Shown here piece by piece: positions 50,356 to 60,205 of a stretch of DNA of 64,000 bases (positions are counted from its first letter, which is position 1; every line of letters starts with the position of its first letter). The translations under genes were made by a program, and so were the position numbers. Location of the stretch: assembly GCA_001936135.1 (NCBI GenBank), contig CP012818.1, positions 1,550,001 through 1,614,000 of the forward strand. The letters run 5' to 3'. The notes beneath the pieces were generated by a model, which did not search any database, was not told where the DNA came from, and was given only the letters and a program-made list of their open reading frames with translations. The DNA is from Saccharomycopsis fibuligera x Saccharomycopsis cf. fibuligera. Its lineage: Eukaryota > Ascomycota > Saccharomycetes > Ascoideales > Saccharomycopsidaceae.

Positions 50356-52191
50356 CTAGTAGACCCCAATTTTTTCGTTTATTACTCTGATTTTACGCTT
50401 GTCAATGGTGCGATCTTTTCTTCCAAATAAACCGTTCAAGAACCCTTTTATACCACCGGTATTATTGTTTTTCTTTGACTTCTTGAATTGTCTGATTTTT
50501 GTATTGGTAGCAGGCTGTACTATTTGTGGTACTGGCTTTGTCATGTTAGCAGCAACGCTCTTATGAAATTCTTCTCTGGTAGGCAAATTGTTTCTGAATT
50601 CTTCGTCTGCTTTCAAAGTATCCTCAAGACTAAAAACGGCTTTTGGCGAAACAACATTGCTTAGTTTTTCACATTGACTGGAATTCTTTTGTGATATCTT
50701 TGATTTGAGTGATAATCTTGAAGGCTTTCTAGCTATTGAGGCGATTGATTGCTTGTTTAGTAACGGCGTACTACTTTTATTATGAATAAATGAAGCCCTT
50801 GAGCTAAACTTGTTGTCTGATTGTTCTTCGGGTATATTATGAGTTGAAAACCCCGCTTTATATTGCAGCATTGACGAATGTTTGAATGTAGTTACATCTA
50901 TTGGTGTTGATACTTCCACTATGGAGCTCAATGGATTTGCACTGACGGTATGGGGCAGGACAACAGGCAGGAGTATATATGATTGCTGATTTGGTGGAGA
51001 AAATAATACGTTATTGGCCTCAAAAGGCACTGTTTTATTAAGTGGTGAGCTTTCAGGAGAAGTCAAAGGTGTAGATGAAAGAGAGGATGTGGATAATTTG
51101 GTTGGTGCTGGTCTATCAAAGACAGAATTCCCATCTATTATACTGTCTTGATCATCATCAAGTAAAATACAGCTGTCTCCACCGATCAAATAAACTTGAT
51201 CATTTGGATCCTCATTTTTCTTTCTGACGCTCTTACCATGGGTGCTATGGCAGTCGCGAGATGAGCCCGAATTTGATCTTTGATGATGACTTTTACGCTG
51301 ATGCAGATGCTTTGTGTAATTGTGATGTTGTAAAGACAAGGATGATTTTTGACTAGTTGCCGATCTCTGATCAAAAGATCGGGATAATCTAGAATTATGA
51401 TGACCTTGACTTTGCCTATGATGATGGCTCTTTAAAGAATTGCTCTGTAACACTGGTGTAGATTGTGCCGATCTGACCGTTTTAATCGGTTCAAAAGTCA
51501 CTTGTTCTTTAATAAATCTTTCCTTCGAGCTTTGATATGACGTTGTCACCGAATGCGAATGATGAAGTGGTGGTCTAGTTTGCTGCAAAGACTTCGAAAT
51601 ATCATATGGTGTCCTTGGCCCAAGAGCTTTTCTTTCTTTATAAAGCAAGAGCCGCTGTTTTTCATAGTTGGTTTGAGGACTCTGATCTTTTTGTACTGAA
51701 CCATAGTGCAAATGCTTCTTTTGAGCTGAAGATACTGCGACTGAATGCATATTTATTGCCATTGCATCCTGTGTGGAGGTTCTAGAGATTTGAGAAATCA
51801 CCGAAGAAGAGTACCTTCTACTAGACGTTGGAACAGGCTGACGATCCGTCTCGCTGTGCAACTTAGCACTTTTAGATGTCTTCTTTGAGCCAGCTGATCT
51901 GATTGAAGTAGCACCACTTATGGAAGCGCGCAATTTGGCAGTTTTAGAGCTTTTGACCTTAAAGTCTGAAATATCTTGATAGTCATAGCTGTTGAATTTT
52001 CGTTCTAGTGCCGCCTTATGATTGCTAAGTTTGTAATATTCTTCAGTAAAGGAGTTGTACGAGTCATAATCGTAGAAACTGTCTCTGACAGAGTGACCAC
52101 CTATACTGCTACTGGGTAAAAAATCTTGGCTTCTGGCTTTGGAAATTATTGAGGTCCCATTTGCTCTTGAGTGCGTTGAGCTAGCAGACAT
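50356..52191 (-). CDS. Unrecognised, mostly disordered basic protein
   Basis: 611 aa, ATG at 52191, encoded on a long clean frame. It is rich in Ser (often SxxSS), His, Gln and Lys, with several His-rich strings at about 245-310. An aromatic acidic patch lies near the N-terminus (SFYDYDSYNSFTEEYYKL, about 38-55). A more ordered patch is at about 530-545 (DEEFRNNLPTREEFHKSV). The C-terminus (GGIKGFLNGLFGRKDR, then a basic end) could be an amphipathic, membrane- or partner-binding helix. The composition resembles polarity and septum scaffold proteins of yeasts, but I do not recognise the family and infer no function. Confidence 0.7.
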   Translation of the reverse strand: MSASSTHSRANGTSIISKARSQDFLPSSSIGGHSVRDSFYDYDSYNSFTEEYYKLSNHKAALERKFNSYDYQDISDFKVKSSKTAKLRASISGATSIRSAGSKKTSKSAKLHSETDRQPVPTSSRRYSSSVISQISRTSTQDAMAINMHSVAVSSAQKKHLHYGSVQKDQSPQTNYEKQRLLLYKERKALGPRTPYDISKSLQQTRPPLHHSHSVTTSYQSSKERFIKEQVTFEPIKTVRSAQSTPVLQSNSLKSHHHRQSQGHHNSRLSRSFDQRSATSQKSSLSLQHHNYTKHLHQRKSHHQRSNSGSSRDCHSTHGKSVRKKNEDPNDQVYLIGGDSCILLDDDQDSIIDGNSVFDRPAPTKLSTSSLSSTPLTSPESSPLNKTVPFEANNVLFSPPNQQSYILLPVVLPHTVSANPLSSIVEVSTPIDVTTFKHSSMLQYKAGFSTHNIPEEQSDNKFSSRASFIHNKSSTPLLNKQSIASIARKPSRLSLKSKISQKNSSQCEKLSNVVSPKAVFSLEDTLKADEEFRNNLPTREEFHKSVAANMTKPVPQIVQPATNTKIRQFKKSKKNNNTGGIKGFLNGLFGRKDRTIDKRKIRVINEKIGVY

Positions 52192-54594
52192 TATTAGATG
52201 TTGGTTTAGTTGCCTTTAAAATTTTTATCAAGCGACAACGATTTTATAAATATGTTGACTTTGGAAGAAGTCACGCTGAAAACTGCTTTTGGGAAGAAAG
52301 ATTATAGACTTTGCAAAGAGAGGTAAGTGAAAGCTTTGAATATCCCTTTTGTGACCTTTGTCGAATGTCAGTTTGGTTGAGTAGAAGGGCTCTGTGGTGC
52401 CAGCGATTATTATTTAAAGTACACAGGCTATATTGCTGCACATGTAGCTTATTGCGTGGATATAATAAGTTGAAAAAAATGTAAACACAAAATGGAGCAA
52501 CACTGGAGGCAAAGCAGCAGCTTTTTTTTTTTTTTTTTTTCTTTTTTTTTCCTTAAATGAGATGTGTGCCTAGAAGATTATGAACTCTCGGCTGAATTTT
52601 TTGAGTTAGCTAGTAAGAAATTAACTGATGGCGATGATTTGGAATCGAATGAATGATAGTGAATGAAATACAGAGCCCTGACTACACAGCACAAGCACGA
52701 GGATAAAAGTACTGCCGTAAACGAAAAGTCAAAGTAAAGCGTCAGAGAAGTATAGTATACAATTGCGAAACAAAATAGACATGGCCGTCATGCCTCTAAG
52801 ATGAGGATGAATAGGAGGCAGACGACTATATTTAAAATAAGAGGGAAAAAAGCAGTGGCGGTAAGATGAAGTATTTGATTTCCCAATTCGGATACAAATG
52901 GGACATCTGCGCCCGCGGCGTGCTATAACAGCTATTTTTCTGCACCCTAGCCAGAGCTACGTTGCCTACGCTGTGATTTAGCCAGCAGAAACGCAGTTTT
53001 GCGAGGATCACCAGTGCTAAAATCTTGATGGAAATGGAGCCAAAAAGGAGACTACCGTAGAACTACAGCTATAGATATTTTGCGAAGTGCAGCGGATCCT
53101 TGAGACGCTGACGCAACAGATAGCCCGATGCACTTTTCTATGCACTGTGTAGCATCTCAGCGCATGTTTTAGATAAAATAGGAAATACTTCGATGTAATT
53201 TTTCGCAGGTAACAGACAACTGCAGAATCCATAGACTCGGGCTCGGGGAAGTGTGCATATTCTGATACAAGATATCTCGAACATTTGTGACCTAAGTAGT
53301 AGCACTAATGGCCATTTTTGGCAGGCTGCTTCATCCTGGCAGTATTTTGTGAGAGCTAGGAGCTGAAATTGGTGGATATACACGGCCTTAATGCTTAATC
53401 AATCAAACTGTATGTCGGTTATTACTACTAGAACATCTAAATATTATATAATTGCACCATGAGAATATAATAAACGTCTCTTTCTTGATGAAAAATGTTT
53501 AGTTAGAACATATATTTCAATGCATTCATTCTGTATGCAAATAAAAATCAGTCTCAACTCCCACATAAAAGTTTTACATAGCATAACATGACACGCTCAT
53601 TTTGTGACAGACACGTCTGTCGCAGTGATTGCGGTATACTAATTCCATCTTCTCTCATGGACGGAAATGAACAGAAACATAATTATGTGTAAACAGCAAT
53701 GCTATTGTAGATCCTATCTTTCAACAGCACCTATTTGTGCATGTAGATTAATTTGATCAATCTTGATGACCAAGTATCTAGCAACACTTTTCTCCTTCCA
53801 GTGTGTCCCAAAATCATGTTCATGCTATAATTCATATTCTAGTTTACCTTTTAGTCTACAGCATAATTAGAAAAGTAAAAAATTGTTGCTTTTCGGCCAG
53901 TAATTAATTTAAGATACCGCAGAAACTTTTAATAATGTACCCGCTGTCGCAACCGGCCCCTTTCTTCACTTGCAATTTTGACCATTAATATGGAATCTAA
54001 GACAACACTATTAATTACGGTCTAACCTTTGAAGCTTCTTTCTATCAATAGTGTTCAAGAGCCAAAAATATTCTTACTTATTATCAACTGCACACACCTT
54101 TTAAACATTCGCAAACTGTGCATTTACGGTCACTGCACAAAAATGAATATCGCCCTTTACCAATAATGTAGCCTTGCTCGCAAGCTCCTATTTTCTTTCT
54201 ACAATTAGAGACTACCAGAACAATAGACACTAGCTTTACTTATTTACATGCTTATTTCTTCTGCTAACAAAATCAGGATGAAGGCTGAAAGGCATTTTGA
54301 AAAGTTATACAATCTAGGTCTATTTCCTAATTAAGATGTGCATGCGGTGTGATAACAGAAAAGCATACAACAGCTAGTAGCAAGATGCTGCTATCAGTCA
54401 AATCAAGCTCCTTATTAGAAGTAAAGTTAGTTCAATTATTAAACAAAAAACCATGAAATAAAATCAAAACTGAAAGTGTTTTGTATTTTTTTTTTTACAC
54501 CCATGATTGATTTATTAGCTATATATAAACTATAACTATATGATGTTCTCTGAAAATCATATTAATGCCTACTACTAATCCTTAGTCAACAACA
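52192..54594. other. Gene-free stretch, 2.4 kb
   Basis: It contains the upstream region of the 52191 gene, a T run near 52513-52548 and otherwise AT-rich sequence. Short open frames look random. No LTR or transposon was recognised although a tRNA gene adjoins it. Confidence 0.5.
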
Positions 54595-54678
54595 GCCTCG
54601 CTAGCACAATCGGTAGTGCATTCGACTCTTAAATCGATCGAAATCGAAAGGTTGCGGGTTCGAGCCCCGCGTGGGGCT
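54595..54678 (+). tRNA. tRNA-Lys(CUU), with 11-nt intron (AT-rich copy)
   Basis: Exons are identical to the gene at 28919. Acceptor GCCTCGC pairs with GTGGGGC, anticodon CTT at 54628-54630, stem TTCGA (54621-54625) with TCGAA (54644-54648). The intron AATCGATCGAA (54632-54642) differs fully from that of the other copy. A T6 terminator lies at 54682-54687. Conserved flanks are short: AACA before and TTTC after. Confidence 0.93.
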
Positions 54679-55057
54679 TTCTTTTTTCCTTAGTTTTTTT
54701 GGGTTATATTTCCAAAATGAAACAACAACAAGCATCTGGGATGTAAATTACTCTTTATGATCGTAATTATCAACTCAATATTATACCGGAAGACTTCATA
54801 AAGTGAGTTCGTAAACTTCTCTTAATAGTTAGCAACACTGCTTCCCTGTAAGTGTGCCATTGAGCTCAAAAAGCCGAGAACCGCTTCGAGTCTCTATATA
54901 GAGAAATATACCACCAAAGCAGGCCTTTCGCAACTTCCGAAAGTCACCCTCTATTATATAGGATTGAAAATAAAGGTGTCCTTAATCTTCATATATCCTC
55001 AAAATTTTTTTCCTTCTTAATTACAGCCTTACTATAAATGCACTAACAAAGTTCAAG
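54679..55057 (+). promoter_or_regulatory. Upstream region of the thiolase gene
   Basis: A 379 bp region. It has a 14-bp palindrome TCTCTATATAGAGA (54891-54904) that includes a TATATA box, about 155 bp upstream of the ATG. A two-codon uORF is at 55038-55046. Confidence 0.5.
55038..55046 (+). promoter_or_regulatory. Two-codon uORF before the thiolase start
   Basis: ATG CAC TAA ends 11 nt before the main ATG at 55058. Whether it lies in the mRNA leader depends on the unmapped transcription start. Confidence 0.4.
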
Positions 55058-56278
55058 ATGATACAAGACAACGCAGTGTATATAGTGTCCGCTGCAAGAA
55101 CCCCAACTGGTTCTTTCCAAGGTTCTTTAGCCAACTTAAGCGCCATTGATCTAGGTGCTCATGCAGTCAAGGCAGCTTTGAATAAAATCCCACAGATCTC
55201 TAATTCTGATGTGCAGGAGATTTATTTTGGCTCAGTGATACAGGCTAACTTGGGCCAGTCGCCTGCTAAGCAAGTTGCTTTGAAAGCGGGTTTGCAAAAT
55301 AATATTGTTGCAACCACAATCAACAAAGTGTGCGCATCAGGATTGAAATCTATAATTGCTGGGACACAATCCATTTTGACAGGACATGCGGATGTTGTGG
55401 TCGCTGGCGGTTGTGAATCGATGAGCAATGTACCATATTATGCTACGAACTTGAGAAAATCTGACAAAAATCCCAAATTTGGTTCTGTCAGCTTGGTTGA
55501 TGGGTTACAAAGAGATGGCCTTTCAGATGCTTATGAAGGCTATGCTATGGGGCTTGCTGGCGAAAAGGCTTCGAAAGATTTCAATATTTCGAGGCAAGAA
55601 CAAGATGAATTTGCCATCAGATCATATGAAAGGGCAGTGAAAGCTCAAAGAGAAGGAAAATTTAAGAATGAAATTGCTCCAATATCCATTCCCAGCACGA
55701 AAAGAAAAAATGAAAAGACCGTTGATAGTGATGAAGAGTTTAAAAGATTTGATGAATCGTTTTTGAGAAAGGCCAAACCTGTGTTTGTAAAGGATGGCAC
55801 CGTAACTGCTGCTAATGCTTCACCAATGAATGATGGTGGATCAGCCGTGATATTGGTATCTGGGACGAAAGTGAATCAGCTTCATTTAAAACCTATAGCC
55901 AAAATTGTCAACTGGGGGGAAGCAGAACAAGAGCCAATAAATTTCACCACCTGTCCAGCAAAAGCCATCCCAGTCGCTTTGAAACACTGTGGCTTAGAAA
56001 TTAAAGATATTGATTACTTTGAAATCAACGAAGCATTTTCAGTTGTCGGTGTGGTCAATGCTAAGTTATTAAAAATTCCAAAAGAAAAATTGAATGTCTA
56101 TGGAGGTGCAGTTGCTCTAGGCCATGCGTTGGGTTCTTCAGGAAGCCGAATTGTGGTGACGTTGTTGAGTGTTCTATCACAAGAAGGAGGCAGATATGGA
56201 GCTGTGGGGATCTGCAATGGTGGTGGCGGAGCCTCTTCTTTGGTGATAGAGAAACTCCCAGCAGAAGCTAAGTTATAG
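55058..56278 (+). CDS. ERG10: Acetyl-CoA C-acetyltransferase (Erg10-like thiolase), possibly peroxisomal
   Basis: Joins two acetyl-CoA to acetoacetyl-CoA, 406 aa, ATG at 55058; yeast Erg10 is 398 aa. Active-site residues are Cys92 (KVCASG), His356 (GHALG) and Cys386 (CNGGGGAS), with NEAF at 324-327. GHALGSSGSR departs from the usual GHPLGCSGAR: Ala replaces Pro and Ser replaces the next Cys. The C-terminus AKL is an accepted type-1 peroxisomal signal, so the protein may serve beta-oxidation, like the peroxisomal acetoacetyl-CoA thiolases of Candida, rather than or besides sterol synthesis. None of its roughly 30 Leu codons is CTG. The symbol is used in the family sense. Confidence 0.82.
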   Translation: MIQDNAVYIVSAARTPTGSFQGSLANLSAIDLGAHAVKAALNKIPQISNSDVQEIYFGSVIQANLGQSPAKQVALKAGLQNNIVATTINKVCASGLKSIIAGTQSILTGHADVVVAGGCESMSNVPYYATNLRKSDKNPKFGSVSLVDGLQRDGLSDAYEGYAMGLAGEKASKDFNISRQEQDEFAIRSYERAVKAQREGKFKNEIAPISIPSTKRKNEKTVDSDEEFKRFDESFLRKAKPVFVKDGTVTAANASPMNDGGSAVILVSGTKVNQLHLKPIAKIVNWGEAEQEPINFTTCPAKAIPVALKHCGLEIKDIDYFEINEAFSVVGVVNAKLLKIPKEKLNVYGGAVALGHALGSSGSRIVVTLLSVLSQEGGRYGAVGICNGGGGASSLVIEKLPAEAKL

Positions 56279-56686
56279 TGCTAAAATTAAGTAGGTATAT
56301 ATATTGAATTTGCGGTTTACTGAATGCTTATTTGCAATTGTGGATGAAATATCAAGGAACTCTCAACAATCCACTGTGCTGGCACCCAGTAATACATGAC
56401 GTCACGGGACCGGAGATGGCGGCTGAAAAATGGGCTGCGCTGTCTTCCTTCCTCTTGCTTTTTTTCCACACCATCACTGTCACCATCACTATCACTAGCG
56501 CTGGCTGCCGTCTGATCTTGGCATAATACTAGTTGTTATTTCCTTTCTTTGAAACCGTCAAATAGTGTATTTTCTTTGCCCACTTTGTCTTTATTTTTTT
56601 CTATTGCCTTCTCTTTTAGTCTTTTAATCATTACCTCCGGACAGCCTTAACAGCCAAGTCAGTAACTTCACCTTTATTAGTGTACT
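56279..56686 (+). promoter_or_regulatory. Upstream region of IML2 with CRE
   Basis: A 408 bp region with a perfect TGACGTCA at 56397-56404, 283 bp upstream of the IML2 ATG, followed by pyrimidine-rich sequence to 56620. Confidence 0.45.
56397..56404. promoter_or_regulatory. ATF/CREB site TGACGTCA
   Basis: A perfect 8-bp palindrome in the probable IML2 promoter; flanks CA and CG. Confidence 0.4.
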
Positions 56687-59635
56687 ATGCTTCGTGCTTT
56701 AGGCCTCAGAAAGACAGAAAGCTCTGCTAGCTTGCGACCACCCACCAATCAGCAAAATGGTAAAAACTGCAGCAGTAACAGTACTGAAAACAAGAATGTT
56801 GAACTTATCTTACAAGAATTCCATAATTTTGAATTGACTTTGAAAGCAATGGACTATGTGCTCGATGATCAGGCATCAAAGGGTATTGAATTGATGAGTC
56901 AAGCCGCCAAAAAGGATAAAGAACCAATCTTTGTTCTTGGGCTTGGCGTCATTCAGTTCATCGAGGCAACCTTGGGGTTTGAGAGCGAAACTATGAGGTT
57001 AGCTCAAAACACATTGAATGAAGCAGAAAACTTATCATACAAGAAGAAAGTTGCTCATGAGAAAGCTCAACTCAAGACTAGTACGATATATCCACCAGGT
57101 ACACAATATGCTGTCACTTATGCAGAAGCTAATTTGCTCAATGCATTGATCATGTTACTCAGCGAGAGCGTTATAGAGTCGGCTAAAGCATTATACAAAT
57201 TAAGAAAAGCATATTATACTTTGGATGAAATCAACAAGTCAATAAACAGCCATCAGGCCAAACACCGTCAAACTGGCACTAATTCTGCTGCTGCCTTATT
57301 AAAAAAAAACGTTTCAACGCCAAATTTGTCTGCTAACTACTTGAATGATTCTAGATCAACCCTTGGATCAATTTCCGATATTAGTTTAACTAACAACAGC
57401 TCAAGAACAGTGATAACCAGTTATGATATCAATAATGATGGCTTTTCAAGTTTGGGTGAGCAAGACAAGGAAATTATTTTCAAGCATATACCAGTGAATT
57501 TAAACACCCAACAGAAAAAGGATATCAAGATTTTGAAATTAGCTGAGAAGATTTATCAATTGAAGAAATCGAGAATAATTGGATCTAATATTGGTAATAC
57601 TCCAGCGGTTAATAGACAAAGGGTAGATATTGGCTTTGATAGTGATTCAGAGTCTTCTCCAGTTCCAAAGAGTGCAGATTTATCAGATAGTGAGGTTTCA
57701 GTTGTACCATCAGCGCCAATAGTCAGTGAGAAGCAGCACAGTCATCCAAGTGTCATGGTTACTCTGGACAATGATGCTAATGATAGCACTGATGACTTTG
57801 TGGATGCTGAAGAAGAGATATCTGATGATTCTCAACCAATCAATGAGGGCTTTGAAAACCAAAAAATTTACAACGGAACACAAAGGCAGCAAAACCAACA
57901 ACAACAACAAAAACAACAACAAAAACATGCAAAAAACTTTAGCATCAAATCAGCAGACGACATAAAAAGAGAACTTATTGAATCAATTCATGCCGATATA
58001 TTAAGCAAGGCAGATACTTTGACGGTTGATGAATTTATTCATTCCGGAGTTAACCTCTGTTTTGGTATATTGCAAGTAGTGTTGTCGCTTATTCCTCCAA
58101 CTATTGGCAAAGTATTGTCAATTGTCGGATTCAAAGGATCAAGAGAAAACGGGTTAAAAATGCTTTGGAGAGCTACTACGGAAAGAAACATCCATGGTGG
58201 GATTGCCACTCTTGGGTTGCTTGTGTTTTATGATGGTCCATTTCAATTTACAGATACTGATTTTGATGTACCATCTACTGAGAATAGCAATGATAATAAT
58301 AATACTAACTTGTCGGCTAAGAGCAGTATTAATGATATCCAAAAGATAGAGTCAAGAGCATTCAGTCAGGATGGAGAGGCCACTTTATTACATCCGGGGA
58401 AAAAATTAGAATTAGCATTATTGAAGGCTAGAGCATATTTCCCGAACTCTGTATTATGGCTTCTTCAAGAAGGTAGGATGCTTGCCTCACAGGGAAAATT
58501 AACCGAAGCAGTAGCGTTAATGGATTCTGCTACTGACGGATCCTATAAAAAAATTGAAATGAAGCAAGCAGAAGCATTACTTGTCTTTGATAAAGCTATG
58601 ATTCTTGTGTATTTGCACAGATACGAAACTGCAGCTGAACATTTTCTTAGACTTATAGAATTGAATTCATGGTCTCATGCTTTGTATACTTACATTGCAG
58701 GGAGCTGTTATTTGGAAGGTTACAGAATGTGCAGAGTTGGTGTGTTTGAATTAAGCGCTACCGACACATGCAAGACTATTGCTGAAAAGGAGAAATTTTT
58801 TAAAGACAAAGCTGAACATTATCTTTTGAAAGCTCCTAGCTATTTACAAGGAGCAAAGAAAGGCTTTTTCCAAAGTAAGCAGATGCCAATGGATAGATAC
58901 TTATTGAGGAAGTTGCATGGAATTAAAAAAACTCAAGAAAGGCATCCAGATTTGGAATTTGCTGATTGCGTTGGAACATCATTGGTTCATGAGTTGAGTT
59001 ATTTCTGGAATGCGTATAATAGAATGGATGATGCAAATTTGAAATTATCATTGAAATTGCTTGGATATAGTGGGGCTCTCAACGCGGAATATTCACTTAA
59101 TGCCAGTGTCAGCGTCAATAATACAGAAAGACAAAATTATTCATACATTAAAGAGACAGAACAAGAATCCATGCTTAGATACTTCTTACAATCTTTAACA
59201 TTGAGAAGGTTAGGACGGATTTCTGAAGGTATTCGACTCATAGATAATTATGTCATTAAAGACAGGATTCTAATTTACGATACTGCGGCCGTTGCTGGTT
59301 CTGGAGGGGCACAGTCACACTCAGGAAGTGGTTTAATTTCTATAAGATCAAACAAATCCACATCTGTTGATTCTGTTACTAGTGCGAATGTTTCTAACAA
59401 GTCTTTGAATGGTAGTATGATTTCAAGATATCATAAACGTTCAGAAGATCCATGGTTGTACCCTACTGCATTATACGAAAGAGCGATTTTTTGCTGGAAA
59501 GTGCTCGGATTACAAGGCACTACAGAAGTTAAGGATTGGTTGAAAAAAGCAATTAATTATGCAGATGATTATGAACTCAGCGCTAGAACTGGGATGAGGA
59601 TCAAAGCAGCTATGGATAGATTGGAAGGTTATTAA
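56687..59635 (+). CDS. IML2: Iml2/TTC39-family TPR protein
   Basis: Outer-membrane-associated TPR protein, 982 aa, ATG at 56687; yeast Iml2 is 731 aa. The N-terminal part (FHNFELTLKAMDYVLDDQASKGIELM, then FVLGLGVIQFIEATLGFE) and the middle (GVNLCFGILQVVLSLIPPTIGKVLSIVGFKG, WLLQEGRMLASQGKLTEAV) match the IML2/TTC39 pattern. The C-terminal TPR region includes an ALLVFDKAMILVYLHRYETAAEHF repeat. Two long inserts (about 200-400 and 880-930) are Ser/Asn/Gln-rich, with a Gln/Asn run near 403-420. Yeast Iml2 helps clear inclusion bodies through lipid droplets. A 37-T run follows the gene. Confidence 0.87.
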   Translation: MLRALGLRKTESSASLRPPTNQQNGKNCSSNSTENKNVELILQEFHNFELTLKAMDYVLDDQASKGIELMSQAAKKDKEPIFVLGLGVIQFIEATLGFESETMRLAQNTLNEAENLSYKKKVAHEKAQLKTSTIYPPGTQYAVTYAEANLLNALIMLLSESVIESAKALYKLRKAYYTLDEINKSINSHQAKHRQTGTNSAAALLKKNVSTPNLSANYLNDSRSTLGSISDISLTNNSSRTVITSYDINNDGFSSLGEQDKEIIFKHIPVNLNTQQKKDIKILKLAEKIYQLKKSRIIGSNIGNTPAVNRQRVDIGFDSDSESSPVPKSADLSDSEVSVVPSAPIVSEKQHSHPSVMVTLDNDANDSTDDFVDAEEEISDDSQPINEGFENQKIYNGTQRQQNQQQQQKQQQKHAKNFSIKSADDIKRELIESIHADILSKADTLTVDEFIHSGVNLCFGILQVVLSLIPPTIGKVLSIVGFKGSRENGLKMLWRATTERNIHGGIATLGLLVFYDGPFQFTDTDFDVPSTENSNDNNNTNLSAKSSINDIQKIESRAFSQDGEATLLHPGKKLELALLKARAYFPNSVLWLLQEGRMLASQGKLTEAVALMDSATDGSYKKIEMKQAEALLVFDKAMILVYLHRYETAAEHFLRLIELNSWSHALYTYIAGSCYLEGYRMCRVGVFELSATDTCKTIAEKEKFFKDKAEHYLLKAPSYLQGAKKGFFQSKQMPMDRYLLRKLHGIKKTQERHPDLEFADCVGTSLVHELSYFWNAYNRMDDANLKLSLKLLGYSGALNAEYSLNASVSVNNTERQNYSYIKETEQESMLRYFLQSLTLRRLGRISEGIRLIDNYVIKDRILIYDTAAVAGSGGAQSHSGSGLISIRSNKSTSVDSVTSANVSNKSLNGSMISRYHKRSEDPWLYPTALYERAIFCWKVLGLQGTTEVKDWLKKAINYADDYELSARTGMRIKAAMDRLEGY

Positions 59636-59689
59636 GAAATCTTTCAGGCGATCATTTTATTTCATGTTTTTCTGTTTATTTATTTACAT

Positions 59690-59729
<40 letters not shown>

Positions 59730-60205
59730 CTTTTCTTTTCTTCATAGTTCCATATAATTTTTTTATTCGTTTTTTTTCTGCTATTTGTTTTCATTCGCTC
59801 ATTGCTCATAATTTTGTTTATTGTTTACCTCATATTTTAGTACATTTTTTCATAATTAAACATTTTAACTGCATTATTCTTACTTTCTATCATTGTCTGT
59901 TACTACTTATCAACGTAATAACTGTTTGGTTGAGTTGACTCGAAAGGAGTGATTTCGATCAGTGAAATAATTTCTTATTTTTTTACTTGCATTGCCTTAA
60001 TGGTCCACAATTAGAGCTGTAAAAGGAATAACCTACAGATTATTATAGAAAAACTTAAAGCACAACTAAAATTTAATAACTGAAAAATTAATGACTAAAA
60101 AATAATAATAATTTAAAAAACAAATCTCTATAGATTAGGGCCATATAATACACACACGCCACTTTTCACTGCCAAAATATATACGAAACATAACAATTAC
60201 ACAGA
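59636..60205. other. IML2/SLM4 convergent intergenic
   Basis: 570 bp with the 37-T run at 59693-59729; no gene seen. Confidence 0.6.
59693..59729. repeat. Poly(T), 37 nt
   Basis: Uninterrupted T run about 60 bp after the IML2 stop codon. Confidence 0.95.

Noticed and set aside
52192-55057. Search for LTRs or solo LTRs near tRNA-Lys and tRNA-Leu
   Set aside because: No TG...CA-bounded repeat pair or target duplication was visible.
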